A stretch of 64,000 nucleotides of DNA from positions 8,680,001 through 8,744,000 of the forward strand of contig NW_027331831.1 in assembly GCF_033568475.1 (NCBI RefSeq). The letters run 5' to 3'. Shown piece by piece: positions 1 through 12,549 of this stretch; the stretch's first letter is position 1; every line of letters starts with the position of its first letter. Below the pieces are notes generated by a model that ran no database searches, was not told where the DNA came from, and saw only the letters and a program-made list of their open reading frames with translations. The position numbers and the translations under genes were made by a program. The stretch comes from Henckelia pumila. Taxonomy: Eukaryota; Streptophyta; Magnoliopsida; Lamiales; Gesneriaceae.

Positions 1-339
1 TCTAAAAATCACAAAGTTTTTTTAAAAACTGCTTATGCTCATATATATACTTGCGACAGTTGGAACTTATATGGCAGTGTTGTTTGCCTTGCCTAGTATT
101 TTCTCAAGTCCTTTTTTCATTTCATATGACATGAATATATATACGAAAGACCGGGGTTTTTTAAATAAATATAATAGATTTTTAAAAAACTTAAACAAAT
201 ATGACAAATTTTAAAATTTTAAAAATATATAATAATGTGGGGTTTAAAACTCCACTTCATTGAAGAGTTGGGGTTTGAGACCTCGACTCCTCATTTGTTA
301 TTTTCGAGGAGCCGGGGTTTGAAACCCCTATCCTCATAG

Positions 340-393
<54 letters not shown>

Positions 394-395
<2 letters not shown>

Positions 396-1860
396 GATTG
401 ATTTGCACCAAACAACCCTTATGAAATATTGAAAATGCACACTTCTCTCATGTGAAATTTTAATAGACATCTTCAACCCTGACCTTTAAAAAAATTAGCA
501 CACTCGCCTCTTCAGATGAGTGATTGCTGCGCACGCACCCCTCATGCGACTGGGCAAAGATTTTGATATTTTATTTGCACCAAATACCCCTGTGAAATAT
601 TAAAAATGCATATTTGACCCCTGTGAAAATAATTTTTAAATTTATTCAACCCATAATATATAATTTTTATTAAAATCTAATTATAAAATATTTAGCAAAC
701 TTAATTTAAAATTTATTATGATTATATAATTATTTTCAAAAAAATATAATTATTTTATCCTTTTATCATTATTTTATTAAACTTTTTTCTTGTTTCCAAC
801 TTCTCGATTAAAAATACATTCATAAACAAGATTTAAATACCTAAAAGTACCAAAATATTAAATCAAAATGATAATTTCATGCATATTACTTTTTAATTTA
901 GGATTATAGATTTTTGAACTAAAATCAAAATTTTTTAAAATGCAATGAAGAATTTGCATTAAATAATAATACACAATATTTATTAAGATCTAATTATAAA
1001 ATATTTTTCAAACCTTTTTAATTTTATTTATTTTTATTTTTTAATTTAAATTTATAATTTTTAATTAATTTATTTCTAAAAAATTATTAATTTATCTCGT
1101 TATCGTTATTTTATCAAACACTTCGTGTTTTCAACTTTTCCATTATACATGATTCATAAATAATGATTTAAATATCTAAAAATACCAAATATTGAACCAA
1201 ATGATAAGTTCATGAATCTTATTTTTTCGATTTAGAATTATATAAACATGTTATTTTTTTATTATTTATTACAAATTGTGCAATGCATATTCTCGAAAAA
1301 TTTAAATTTTGGTTCAATAATATATAGTCCTAAATCGAAAAAACAATATGTTTGAACTTATCGGTTTAGTTCAATATTTTGATATTTGAAATTATTTAAA
1401 TACTTGTTTATAATGCATGTTTAATAGAAAAGTTGGAAACAATAAGAAAGTTTAATAAAATAATGATAACAAAATAAAATAATAATATTTTTTAGAAAAT
1501 AATTATATAATCATAATAAATTAAAAATTAAAAATAAAATTAATAAAACAAAAAGTGTTTGCTAAATATTTTATAATTAAATTTTAATAAAAATTGTGTA
1601 TTATGGGTTGAATAGATTTAAAAATTATTTTCACAGGGGTCAAATATGCATTTTTAATATTTCACATGGGTATTTGGTGCAAAAAAATTATCAAAATCTC
1701 TGCTCAGTCGCATGAGGGGCGCATGCGTAACAATCACTCATATGAAGGGGCGAGTGTGCTAATTTTTTAAAAGGTTAGGGTTGAAGATGCCTATTAAAAT
1801 TTCACAGAGGAAAAATGTGCATTTTCAATATTTCACAGAGGTGTTTGATGCAAATAAATT

Positions 1861-1862
<2 letters not shown>
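394..1862. mobile_element. Nested foldback element between two (TA)n tracts
   Basis: The left arm (about 394-910) reappears inverted at about 1310-1862. Matching blocks include the stretch with TTTGCACCAAA...CCCTGTGAAATATT and the pair CACTCGCCTCTTCAGATGAG / CTCATATGAAGGGGCGAGTG. A partial direct copy of the inner arm (about 711-910) lies at about 1060-1240, so the centre is rearranged. Long (TA)n tracts flank both ends (about 343-393 and 1867-1904), which suggests insertion into, or expansion of, a TA-rich target. There is no coding capacity. The ends are uncertain because the target duplication is lost in the TA repeats. Confidence 0.6.
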
Positions 1863-1907
<45 letters not shown>

Positions 1908-2994
1908 CCATTCCTTTCATTATTATTTTTTAGTTTTATATTTACAGATTTAATTGTTTTTGCATGTTTAAAAAAAACGATTATTATGATTAAAAAAAAT
2001 TTAGTTGTTTAAAATTTTTATAATACAGATGAACTTTTATTAATTAATAATATAGCGACGATGATATTTTACTAATTTAGAAATGAATTAATTAATCGAT
2101 AAATTAATAAATTATTATTTATAGAGTATCTTTGATTCAAAATAAATATAGAGATTAATTATATAAAAAAATTGTGTTTTATTAATTTCCATAGATTTTA
2201 TACAAGTCTAAATCGAGACTAAGAAAAATTATTATTTTCATAATTAATAATTATAAAAATTATTTTTAAGGTTTTATATGCATATATGTTTTTCCTATTG
2301 TAAAATTTAGAATGAAATAAAATTTTACAATAAACCTTCATAAATTAATTTTTGATAAATTAATAATTTTTATAAAAGATAAATTTTTTCAGTCTTGGCT
2401 TGGATTGATATGTTAAATTAATAGTTTTAATAAATTAATAAGATTATAATTTTTTTTCAGAAAAACTCTTATAAAAGTCTATGAAAATAAACATATATAA
2501 TCAAAACCACGTTCATTTAATAAAAAAATATTTTTTAAAATAATAATTTATTAGTTTATCGGTTAATTGATATCTTTTTAAAATTGAATATCATTGATCA
2601 AAATATTATTAATTTATAGAAGTTCTACATTATTATAAAATTTCAAACATCTAAAATATTATTAACTTTAGTTTTTAAAAAAATACTATTAACCATCCTC
2701 GTCACTTTTCAAACATGTAATTAATAAAATTGAAAAATAAAATAAAATAAACAAATGTCTATTTACCAATTCGAGAAGTAACAAAATATATTCTTTAAAA
2801 TAATAATTATTAATTCATCGATTAATCAAAACTTCTCTAAATTAGTAAAATAATAATAATAATAATATTTTATAAGTGAAAAAAAATAAATTTAAATATT
2901 ATCGAAAAAATAAATTTAAATATTATTACAAAACATAGAATATTAAATATATTATATGATTTTGCGTGTGTGCGATTATGCTAGTTATTTTACA

Positions 2995-3850
2995 AAGAAA
3001 ATATAGTCAAAATGGTACTGTATGTTTACTCATTTTGTGTTTTGGTCCTTTAAGTATTTAATTTTGGATATTGGTCCTATAAGTTAATTTATATTTTGGT
3101 TTGCTGACGTGTCAACTAAAAATATTTACTATGACATTGAAAAATGATGATGTATCTGTTGTGGCGTCAATACTTAAATGTCACGTTTTCAAAATCAGAT
3201 TGGAACGATCGGTTCAATCGGTTCGACCAAAAATCGATCACCGGTCTGGTCTAAAATACTCCAAAAAACCGTTTTAACGATTGAGCCGCCCAGAATCAGT
3301 CAAGAACCGACTAAGAACGGAAAAATTGATTTTTTCGATTTTTTTTAAGAAAATAGTTTTTTTAAACCTTAATTTAATATTTTATTATATATACATGATT
3401 ATTTGGAATTTTTTCTTTGTTAAAATATTATTTATTAATATATGAGTTTTTTTAATTAGATTATTTATTTTATAAAAAAATATATAATTATAACTAATAT
3501 TTTGAATATATTTATATAGTTATTTATTTTTCAAACGGCGATAAATATATATTTTTTCTATTTATATACATTTTTTAGGTTTTTATAATTTATAATATAT
3601 TATTAATTATATTATATAAATGATTTTTTGGTCCGACTGTGCGGTAAAAAAGATTCGATCGATTGGATCTTTTTTAAGTTAGATCGGTTCGATCATTGGT
3701 CTGGTTATAAAAATATTGTTTAAATAAAAAAGGACTAAAAACCAAAACATAACTTAACTTACAAGGCTAAAATCCAAAATTGAATACCTACATTACCAAA
3801 TCACGAAACAAGAAAACTTACAGGCTTATTTTGACTATTATCCCTTTTAT
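2995..3850. mobile_element. Nested inverted-repeat (MITE-like) element inside the MULE
   Basis: The left end reads TAGTCAAAATGGTACTGTA followed by TTTTGGTCCTTTAAGTATT. The right end (about 3720-3850) is its diverged reverse complement with ATAGTCAAAATAAGCCTGTA on the minus strand. Arms are about 100 bp. A second inverted pair inside it, about 3192-3260 (ATCGGTTCAATCGGTTCGAC) and about 3640-3715 (GATCGGTTCGATCATTGG), indicates a further nested element. I could not find clean target duplications. Low-complexity AT-rich sequence fills the centre. No gene. Confidence 0.45.
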
Positions 3851-4170
3851 AAAAGTTCGATTGTATTACAAACTTTTTCCAAATATGTAGAACAACTAAA
3901 GATGCAAATATAAAACCAAAAATAATAATGGTAAAATCGAAAATAAATAAATAAATACATATATAAATGTATATACAATGAAGAGTTGGGGTTTCAAACC
4001 CCGACTTCTCGAAAATAACAAATGAGGAGTCGGGGTCTCAAACCCCAACTCCTCAATAAAGCGGGGTCTCAAACCCCACGTTATTATATTTTTTAAAATT
4101 TTAAAATTTGTTATATTTCTTAAATTTTTTTAAAAATTTATTATATTTATTTAAATAACCCGAAAGACCG

Positions 4171-5090
4171 TGTTCGAACAGTTATCCATTCTAGCATACA
4201 CCCATGTAAGATAGAGACTCAACTTAGTAGACTTGTGGTAATGTTAATACTTAATAGAATATCACTTCAAAGCTGAAAAACAAGAGGTTGTGTTTGAATG
4301 TAAAAAAAATTGGATTTGTGAGCAAAATCCATGAATTTCAATAAATAGATAATAAAGTGAGGTTAAAATGAAGCAAAATCAATACGCTTGAACAATATAA
4401 GGTATTTCAAATCTCTCGTTCTAATTTTGAAACAATGAATGCAATGAGTTTGATACGTGAATTCGATCACACAACTACTTTGATCCAAAAATCATTTTCA
4501 AAATTGATACCACGGCCACATATTGAATGTACAAAAAGAACCATGTCCATTGAAGGGCCCCAAGGCCCAAATTCACATTTGAAATAAACTGGAATTCGGA
4601 GGCCATAGGAAAAATAAAAATAAAATTGCACTATGTGAATTATTTCAAACTCAAACAAAAAGTATACTGTATTTCTTTTAGTACACTTTTGAAAACAAAT
4701 TTAACTGTTTTTTTCCCTATATTTTCCAGATATTTTACGAGGTTTCAGAACTTAAAATTTCAAAATCCATCTGCTAGAATCCAAAAGAATGTTTGTTTTC
4801 TTTTCTTTTCTTTTCTTTTCATTTTTTTTTTGTACAAAGAGCAGAAAAAAATCTGAGCCAGGAAAATTGAACAGTGGGGATAAATAATTAATGGAAATCT
4901 TAAAGTAAAGATTCTGAAAAAGTTTAAAATGGCAGACAAATGTAAGAAATTACAATGTCGACATTATTTCGCACTAATTTCGTCATTTGGGTTATATACA
5001 CTTTTCGAGTTAACATAATATGGTCATTTTCGTTTGGACCATTTTGGATACCTTCGGAATGGCAAGAATCCATCAAAATTGACCTTAACA
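4171..5090. other. Intergenic, no gene seen
   Basis: AT-rich unique-looking sequence with short overlapping open frames on both strands that show no domain, splice signals or composition shift. It contains a (TTTTC)n microsatellite at about 4799-4830. I see no RNA gene or promoter that I could defend. Confidence 0.5.
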
Positions 5091-7146
5091 TAAAACCACC
5101 TTTACTCATATATTGCCTTCAAGATAAGTGTACGCGCGGGCTGGTTTAACACGGCCACCCAAGTTAACCGATGTCGAACATTTTGATTTTACGTACTCTC
5201 CATAATATATACATAGTACTCACATGAACTCTTTCTTGTCGACATGAGACAACTATACAAAAATTCTTGTGAGACGATCTCATAGGTCAATTCGTGATAC
5301 GGATTCTTTATTCGTGTCATCCATGTAAAACTATTATTTTTTATTGTAAATGTGAGTTGAGTTGACATGTCTCACAAAAAAATATCCGTGAGACGTCTCA
5401 TAAGAGACCTACTCGAACAACTAATAATGTCTCCTTGTCAATGGTGGATCCAGGAATTTTTATCAAGGGAGCAGTCGGAAAGAACTAAAGATCACAAATA
5501 TATATATATATATATATAATCATCACATAACAAAAGTTAAATATAGTACTGAAATTTAAATGATATTGTTAGATTTCAAATTTAACTTACAAATTACCCC
5601 TACGACTTGACATTTTCTGAAAATAATTAATAATAACTTCATTCGACAAACTACAAAATATATATTTTTTAGTATAAATAATTAATATTCGTAATAATCT
5701 TCACAGCAAAAAAAATTATCTTCACTGCGACTGGTAAAATCAAAACCAAACTCACAAGTTTGTAAGCTAATGAATATGTCACATCTCTTCTTGCTTCAAC
5801 AATTTGTTTTTAGGTTTAAAAAACTTAAAATCCATTAGTGTTTAGGTTTAAAAACTTAGTGTTTGGACTTTAATTTTTTTAAGACTATCCGGGCCACAAA
5901 TTTTTGGATCACTTTGCACGCATTAAACAATGAAACTTAACTTGGCCGCCACTGCTCCTTGTGAAGTTTACAAGACAACGAGTGGTCCAACAATGAACAT
6001 TCCTACACATAATTAGGGGTGAGTTTTCGGTATACCGTATCAAAATATTGGTATAAAAAAATTCATATCAGTACCGATATCGAAATTCTGAAATTTTGGT
6101 ATGAAAAAAATCTATACTACGGTACTCTCCATCCGTCATTATTGCCTTCAAGATAAGTGTAAGAGCGGGCTGGTTTAACACATTCAAAGAGTTTTCGGTA
6201 TACCGTATCAAAAATATTGGTATATAAAACCACCTTTACACATATATTGCCTTCAAGATAAGTGTACGAGCGGGCTGGTTTAACACGGCCACCCAAGTTG
6301 ACCGATGTCGAACATTTTGATTTTACGGTACTCTCCATCCGTCATTAATATATACATAGTACTCACATGAACTCTTTCTTGTGGACGTGAGACAACTACA
6401 CAAAAATTTTTGTGAGACGATCTCATGAGTCAATTCGTGATATGGATCCTTTATTCGTGTCACCCATGTAAAATTATTATTTTTTATTGTAAATGTGAGT
6501 TGAGTTGACCTGTCTCACAAAAAAATATCAGTGAGACGTCTCATAAGAGACCTACTCGAACAACTAATAATGTCTCCTTGTCAATGGTGGATCCAGGAAT
6601 TTTTATCAAGGGGGCAGTTGGACACAACCAAAGATCACAAATATATATATATAAAATCATCACATAACAAAAGTTAAATATAATATTGAAATTTAAATGA
6701 TATTGTTAGATTTCAAATTTAACTTACAAATTACCCCTACGACTTGACATTTTCTGAAAATAATTAATAATAACTTCATTCGACAAACTACAAAATATAT
6801 ATTTTTTAGTTTAAGTAATTAATATTCGTAATAATCTTCACAACAAAAAAAATTATCTTCACTGCGACTGGTAAAATCAAAACCAAACTCACAAGCTTGT
6901 AAGCTAATGAGTATGTCACATCTCTTCTTGCTTCAACAATTTGTTTTTTGGTTTAAAAAACCTAAAACCCATTAGTGTTTAGGTTTAAAAACTTAGTGTT
7001 TGGACTTCAATTTTTTTAAGACTATCCGGGCCACAAATTTTTGGATCACTTTGCACGCATTAAACAATGAAGCTTAACTTGGCTGCCACTGCTCGTGAAG
7101 TTTACAAGACAACGAGTGGTCCAACAATGAAGATTCCTACACATAA
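5091..7146. repeat. Segmental direct duplication, two ~922-bp copies
   Basis: Copy 1 is 5091-6012 and copy 2 is 6225-7146. They are nearly colinear with a few percent substitutions and small indels, for example TTTACTCATA against TTTACACATA. The spacer (6013-6224) holds a partial third start (about 6138-6180, TATTGCCTTCAAGATAAGTG) and a duplicated TTCGGTATACCGTATCAAAA block, so it arose by more than one event. Each copy carries a small inverted-repeat unit (about 5257-5418 and 6404-6558) beginning TTGTGAGACGATCTCAT and ending GAGACGTCTCATAAGAGACC. No gene is evident. Confidence 0.8.
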
Positions 7147-7297
7147 CTGTTAAATATAGTATCTGATAATATGTCAAGATTATGAACTTGAATCTAATTC
7201 AACTCGAAGAGCTAGCTTTTGGGGTTGAGTTAGGTATTAGTGCATAATCTTAACGCTCTATAGTTTATTTTTTATTTTTTATATTCAACCAACAATG

Positions 7298-7954
7298 TAT
7301 GTATATAGGAGTGTCAATTCCGGTGGCTCGGGTGGGTTCGGGTCAGGTCAACAAAAATAGTTTTAAAAAATTTCTCAACCCGAACTATCCCAAAAATTCT
7401 CAACCCGAACCCGAACCCGGCTAACCCGATCAACCCGAACCAACCCGATTTGATTTTTTATTTTTAACAAAATAATTAAATAAAAATTCAAAACACACAA
7501 TAATAATATTAATATTTAATATAATCACATAATAATAAAATCTAAGCTTATATATAATTTAAATTTGAAAGTTTAGTTATAAAAAATTTAAAGTATAATT
7601 ATAACAAAAAATTAAAAAATTATTTTAAAAAATAAAAATTATACAAAATAAACATTAAATGACGAAAATCTATTATATGAATATACAATATATTTTTTTC
7701 AAGCATACAACGTATAAAAATGTAGCAATTCTTAATTTTATATAAAAATAATAATAATTAAAAGTTTCGGGGTCGTCGGGTCAACTCTGGTTGACCCGAA
7801 CCCAACCCGAACCCAATTAATTTTTTCGGGTTAGCTTTTGGGTCAACCTTATTCAACTCGAACCCAAAAACCCCCAATCCTAACCCGATATTTTTCAGGT
7901 CGATTCGTATCGGGTTGACCGGTTGGGTTGGATTTCGACACCCCTATATGTATA
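7298..7954. mobile_element. hAT-type MITE with 8-bp TSD
   Basis: The element is 7306-7946 (641 bp). It starts TAGGAGTGTCAATTCCGG and ends GACACCCCTA, giving a 10-bp terminal inverted repeat with one mismatch. The flanks are identical 8-bp copies of TATGTATA (7298-7305 and 7947-7954), as expected for hAT transposition. Subterminal regions are rich in repeated CAACCCGAACCC / GGGTTCGGGTT units on opposite strands, a common layout for transposase-binding subterminal repeats. The core is AT-rich with no coding potential. Confidence 0.8.
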
Positions 7955-8211
7955 ATATAATAATTGAGAAGATAAGAGGAAATAAATATATGGAGTGGAT
8001 AGAAGTTGATGAACGGTTTCTATAATTTTTAAATTGGATATGATAATGATTTTTATTAGATTGTAGAGATAGTGTAATTTTGATTTCAACATCTTTACTC
8101 TTTATCAGTGAAAATGAAAGAGTATTTTATAGGGCACATACATAATTTGAATTTGGTGTCACATTGACAGACTAAATTGGTTCGTATAAGTGTCTCGAGT
8201 TTTATATAATA

Positions 8212-8550
8212 CTAGTATTTCGCTGCACGCGTTGTGTGCTCATACAGTTCGTTTTTTAACGAAGATAATAAATAATAAATTGTAAAATTAAAAAAATAAT
8301 AAAAATATAACGTTTTCTTATACAAATATTCACAAAAAATATATATATTTTATAAAGTGAGTGTCATTTTTGTAAATAAAAAAATATCAAAGGGCACAAC
8401 GTGAGCATTTAATGACTAGAAAAGAAGAAATCGTATAAAATGACTATTTTGTCCAATAATTTTGGTTTTATTGAAAATTAAGTTAGGAGATAATGGTAAT
8501 TTCAAATCAAACTTTACCAATTAATTGTAAGTTTGTTAATTAGAGAGTCT
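8212..8550 (-). mobile_element. Possible small Helitron, minus strand
   Basis: Read on the minus strand, the sequence at 8212 ends with a short hairpin (GCACACAACGCGTGC) followed about 10 bases later by CTAG next to a T. That is the layout of a plant Helitron 3' end. The 5' end may be the TC next to about 8547, but a sequence resembling a plus-strand Helitron start (TCTCTACTTTAATAATATAG) lies at the same place. The call rests on short motifs, so it is tentative. Confidence 0.25.
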
Positions 8551-9153
8551 CTACTTTAATAATATAGTAAGATATATATATATACACTAATGCCCCGTAA
8601 GCGCACGACGTGCATACATATTAAATTTTTTTGTGTTTATGATTTTTGTTTAAAAAATATATATAATTTTCTTAGTATATGATATTTATCAATCATATAC
8701 GATTTTTTATCAAGATAATTTAAACAAACATTGAGATATATAGTAGAGAGAAGATGGAGAAAAATCAGAACAAGATTGAGAAAGACACAAAGATTACTAA
8801 TGAGTTCACACCAACAAGTTAAATAACAAATATTATATATGAAGAGTAAAACTGTAAACAAATATTGGTTTCACATTGACATACCATTAGTTGGTAATTA
8901 GCATGATGTTCAAATTTAATAATATAATGTATATATATATATATATATATAAATAGAATTATACATGTTATCATATCTATTTTATTTACCAACCAATTTA
9001 TCTCTTAATTAAATATATCAATGACGTCCAACAATTTTTATCTTAACAAAGCAATCGTTAAATAAAAGTAAAATTGAAAATTTCCTTCTAAACATTATTT
9101 TCCTATAAATTTTGTGAGAAAATACCAACACAGTCACACACAACCTAAAATAT
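8551..9153. other. Intergenic, no gene seen
   Basis: AT-rich sequence with a (TA)n tract at about 8932-8951. The short open frame on the minus strand is low-complexity and hydrophobic, as AT-rich DNA often gives by chance. I see no element ends and no RNA gene. Confidence 0.45.
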
Positions 9154-9446
9154 ATGAGATCAAGAAAGTGTTCATAGGGGCATAAGCGAGTTAATAAGAC
9201 CTGAGTTGACGTGACAAGAGATTCTCCAGCGTTGCGGGTTCGATTATCGTGTGGAGCACATTCCCTGCTGAAATATTGTAGGGGTATGCTATGGGGGTTG
9301 GACAATGTTGCTTTCTCCTTCAGGTCCTGTCGCTCGTGCACATCCCTCGATATAACCTCCGCATGAACAAATGTGCCTCTGACTCATGTGGAATGAGGTC
9401 CCCTTCGTAGTCAACCTTTTTTTTATTTTTATGAGATCGAGGAAGT
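9154..9446 (+). mobile_element. tRNA-derived SINE with target-site duplication
   Basis: The body is 9170-9430. Near its 5' end is a box-A-like TAAGCGAGTTAA, followed about 45 bases later by the box-B-like GGGTTCGATTATC, the internal RNA polymerase III promoter arrangement of tRNA-derived SINEs. The 3' end runs into T-rich TTTTTTTTATTTTT. Both sides carry ATGAGATC(A/G)A(A/G)GAAGT (9154-9169 and 9431-9446), a 16-bp target duplication with two differences. There is no coding sequence. The family name is not known to me. Confidence 0.6.
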
Positions 9447-9688
9447 ATATATATAAATTTCAAAATTTTTATCCTAACAAATTAATTTATTTACAATATT
9501 GTAAATAATTAGAAATTACATATTTATATGTGATAAGATTTATTATGTTGGATTGTCTGCTGAGTATTACAAGTCATATTCCAACTCGAAAGTTTGAGAC
9601 AAATGGGTTGGTCTTACCCGAATCGGTGGAAGTGCACGTCAAATTTGATACACCATTCAAAGAAAGACACTGGAACGTGGCCACTACA

Positions 9689-10894
9689 AAAATTATAGGA
9701 CAATGCTATATGTACATAGACTTTTACATAGAGGCGTACACGTCCTATTAAATTAGGAAAGAATTTAAAATTCTTTTAAAATTTCTTTTTTTTTTTAATC
9801 TACAATTTTTTGTCTTAGTCAAAAAACTTTTTAAGAAAATATTATTATTTTTTATTACTTACTTGTAGAATTAATTTTACTTAGTTCCACAAAAATAATT
9901 ATTTTATAAAATTTTAAAATATAATTATGAAAATATAATTATTAATTGAGTTAAAAAATAATAATTGTCTATTTTCTTATAGAAAATATATTTTAAAATT
10001 TTTAAAATTAAAATTTCAAATTTAAATCATATATAAGCGAGATTTATTATTATATATTTAAATTTATTATGGATAATATATATATTTAAACTAAAATATA
10101 TTTAATATTATTATGTGTAATAATTAATTATTTTGTTAAAAACAAAATAAAAATCAAATCATATAGGTTTATGTTGATCGTGTTAGTCGAGTTCGAGTCG
10201 ATCGCTATTGATTTATTCGGATTTGGTTTGAGAAATTTATAAAAAGTTTTTACTTATTCCTAGAATTAAGAAATAATTACTATATTTTTATATATTGTAT
10301 GTTTAAAAAAAAATATTGTATATTGTATCATAAATTTTAAACATGTAATAATTATTTTGTAAAACATTGATTTTTAAAAATAATTTTTATTGTGTGTAGT
10401 AAGTTTATTTTAAATTTTGTATACTTGGACTTTCAAATTTAAGTTATATAGAACTATATAAGTGAGATTTTGTTATTATGTATTTAAATCAAAATATATT
10501 AATTATTATTATGTTTATTTAATTATTTTGTTAAAAATTTTAAAAAAATAAAATATTTCGGGTCTAACCTGAACCCCAAAAATCAACCTTAATCCGATAG
10601 TAACTGATCAACTTGGGTCGGGTTCAATTTTGACTCCCCTAAAATTTCACAATAAATAATTAAATTAATAATAATAATATTTTCGTTAAGAATTTTTTTG
10701 AAAAAAATAAACAATTGTAGGTTGAAAATAAAAATATTTTAAAAGAATTTGAAATTTTTTTTTGAGCAAGACAAAAAATTGTAGGTTGAAAAAAAAAGAA
10801 ATTTTAAAAGAATTTGAAATTCTTTCCTAATTTAATAGGACGTGTACACCTCTATGTAAGAGTTTATGTACATATAGCATTATCCAAAATTATA
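9689..10894. mobile_element. Mutator-type inverted-repeat element with 9-bp TSD
   Basis: The element is 9698-10885 (1,188 bp). The left end GGACAATGCTATATGTACAT matches the inverted right end ATGTACATATAGCATTATCC. Similarity continues for about 140 bp, including an AATTTAATAGGACGTGTACAC block. Both flanks are AAAATTATA (9689-9697 and 10886-10894), an exact 9-bp duplication. The right arm contains an extra tandem copy of the TTGAGCAAGACAAAAAATTG unit (about 10741-10800). There is no transposase frame. Confidence 0.75.
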
Positions 10895-11222
10895 TCATAA
10901 TAATCACTTTTGAATTGTTTTAATAATTTTGGAATTTCATCATGATTTTGGTTGTAATATCTACAATGGATATTGTATTAAATTTTTGCAATTTTAGGAA
11001 GCGAAATGTATATTCTAAGAAAGATCTATTCACCATATTATATATAAGAAATTGCATGTATCGTCGTGTCCAATTTGATCTATATATTTTCCTAAAATCT
11101 TCGATTTCATCCATAAGTTTGACTACCATATTCAATTCATATCTTAATTATTTTTATCCAATATTTTTATAATTGATTATTTTTTCAAAAATAAAGTAAA
11201 TACTTTTAACTTATTTTTTTAT

Positions 11223-11395
11223 TGTTGGGTTGCAATAATTATTCTTGTTTGTAGAGCAATCGAAACGCGTCGCTTGAGCTGCTGCGCGGTTTAAAAGCTT
11301 CGACTTCTACCGTTATCATCAACCGTAACTTTTGGTAAAACGTCAAACGTTCCTTCCTAAAATTGTTACTATAACCAAGAATATGAGTTCGGTAC
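11223..11395 (+). mobile_element. TRIM retrotransposon fragment (LTR plus start of interior)
   Basis: 11223-11360 begins TGTTGGGTTGCAATAATTATT and is homologous to both LTRs of the miniature element at 31592-31944: shared GCTTGAGCTG...TGCGCGGTTTAAAAG and TTTTGGTAAAACG blocks in the same order. The following bases (AATTGTTACTATAACCAAG, then ATGAGTTCGG) resemble the primer-site region and interior start of that element. A second LTR is not visible, so this is a truncated copy. Confidence 0.5.
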
Positions 11396-12549
11396 TACAT
11401 TTTCACTTCTTAATTGTATATTGATATCATAACGTTAAAAACCGTATATTGATATCATAAAGTAGACATTTTTATATTTAAGAAAGTCATTAAACTACAA
11501 ATTACAGATTTATATAATCAACATTAAGAAATTTTATTCTTATTATATGAGTAATTTTTTTTAAAAAACAATATTTTTATTTGAATACTAATTATTTTAT
11601 TTATATATATTTTAAATTTTTTCATCGTGTATAATTGCAATGCCAACCACTGCAGTATTTAATGATAAATATGAAATAATTGGACTAGCAAACGTTAGAA
11701 ATAAATGCATTTGATTTATCGTTTTAGGTAAGCATCAATCACTTGCAAAATTTGGTAATAAAATGTGATTTTTTTATAAGGTAATAAATATGATTTTAAA
11801 AACACAAATGTGAATTTAGTTTTGAAACCAAAAAGTCGGAGACCAAAATGAATTTGTTTATATGAGTCTGGTAAGGGTAAAATAAATAATATGGAAATCT
11901 GGGCCTACCATTTAACAAGTGCCTATTGGTTGCAAAACCGGATTTTTGCTTGGTAAAGTCTCAAAAAAGTGATTCTGATGTGTTCCAGAAAAAAAAAAAA
12001 AAAAAATAGTGACTCCGAATGATACCAGAACCTCCAGCTTTCCAACTTAAAAAAAAAAACTATAACTTTTATGCTACTACAATCACACTCGATGCCAATA
12101 CGTACATTAATATTTTCTATGTTAATTAATTATTATGTAATAATTTAGATTACGTTATAAAAAAATGTTGATGTGGATTTCCACAATACACCTTTACGAG
12201 ATCTGTAACCTGAAGGTAAAAAAGACTCGAAAAATATGTTAGAGAATTCGAAGTCGAGCAAGAGAGATCGCTTTGTTCTTAAGACGAATTTGACGAGCAC
12301 ATGATGTTTATGGGATATGAAAATCGTTTCTTAATTTACGACTTCCAACTTGTGATAGTAGCACTACAAATCACAATATTCAGTTATTCATAAACACAAA
12401 TGACATAAACTCTCTCCTTAGTTTAAGAAAAATGGAGACTCTTCAATATGATACAAATGTTCTTCGGAGCGTCGGTTGTCCTCCGATCTTTTTGTTTTGA
12501 GTTTCTTTCGTTTAATTTCAATTCATTAAACGTAAAAAATTCCCGCATT
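11396..12549. other. Intergenic, no gene seen
   Basis: AT-rich sequence with poly-A tracts near 11987-12006 and 12048-12059. I see no open frame with domain content, no RNA gene and no element ends that I can support. Confidence 0.45.

Larger units (their letters stand above)
145..4170. mobile_element. Mutator-like (MULE-type) non-autonomous DNA transposon with 9-bp TSD
   Basis: The element runs from 154 to 4161. It begins GGGTTTTTTAAATAAAT and ends with the complementary ATTTATTTAAATAACCC. The ends form terminal inverted repeats of about 190 bp (about 154-340 against about 3975-4161), containing several GGGGTTTGAAACCCC-like blocks. Both sides carry the identical 9-bp GAAAGACCG (145-153 and 4162-4170), the target duplication size typical of Mutator elements. 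I find no transposase reading frame, so it must be non-autonomous. The interior is AT-rich and holds further inverted-repeat elements (394-1862 and about 2995-3850), so it has been a landing site itself. Long repeats plus an exact 9-bp duplication make the class assignment strong; the family is unknown. Confidence 0.85.

Noticed and set aside
343..393. Considered as a centromeric or telomeric repeat
   Set aside because: It is a plain (TA)n microsatellite. No telomere (TTTAGGG)n or satellite array was seen anywhere in the window.
9160..9260. Functional tRNA gene at the GGGTTCGATTATC box
   Set aside because: No acceptor or anticodon stem pairs. Flanking duplications and tail identify a SINE.
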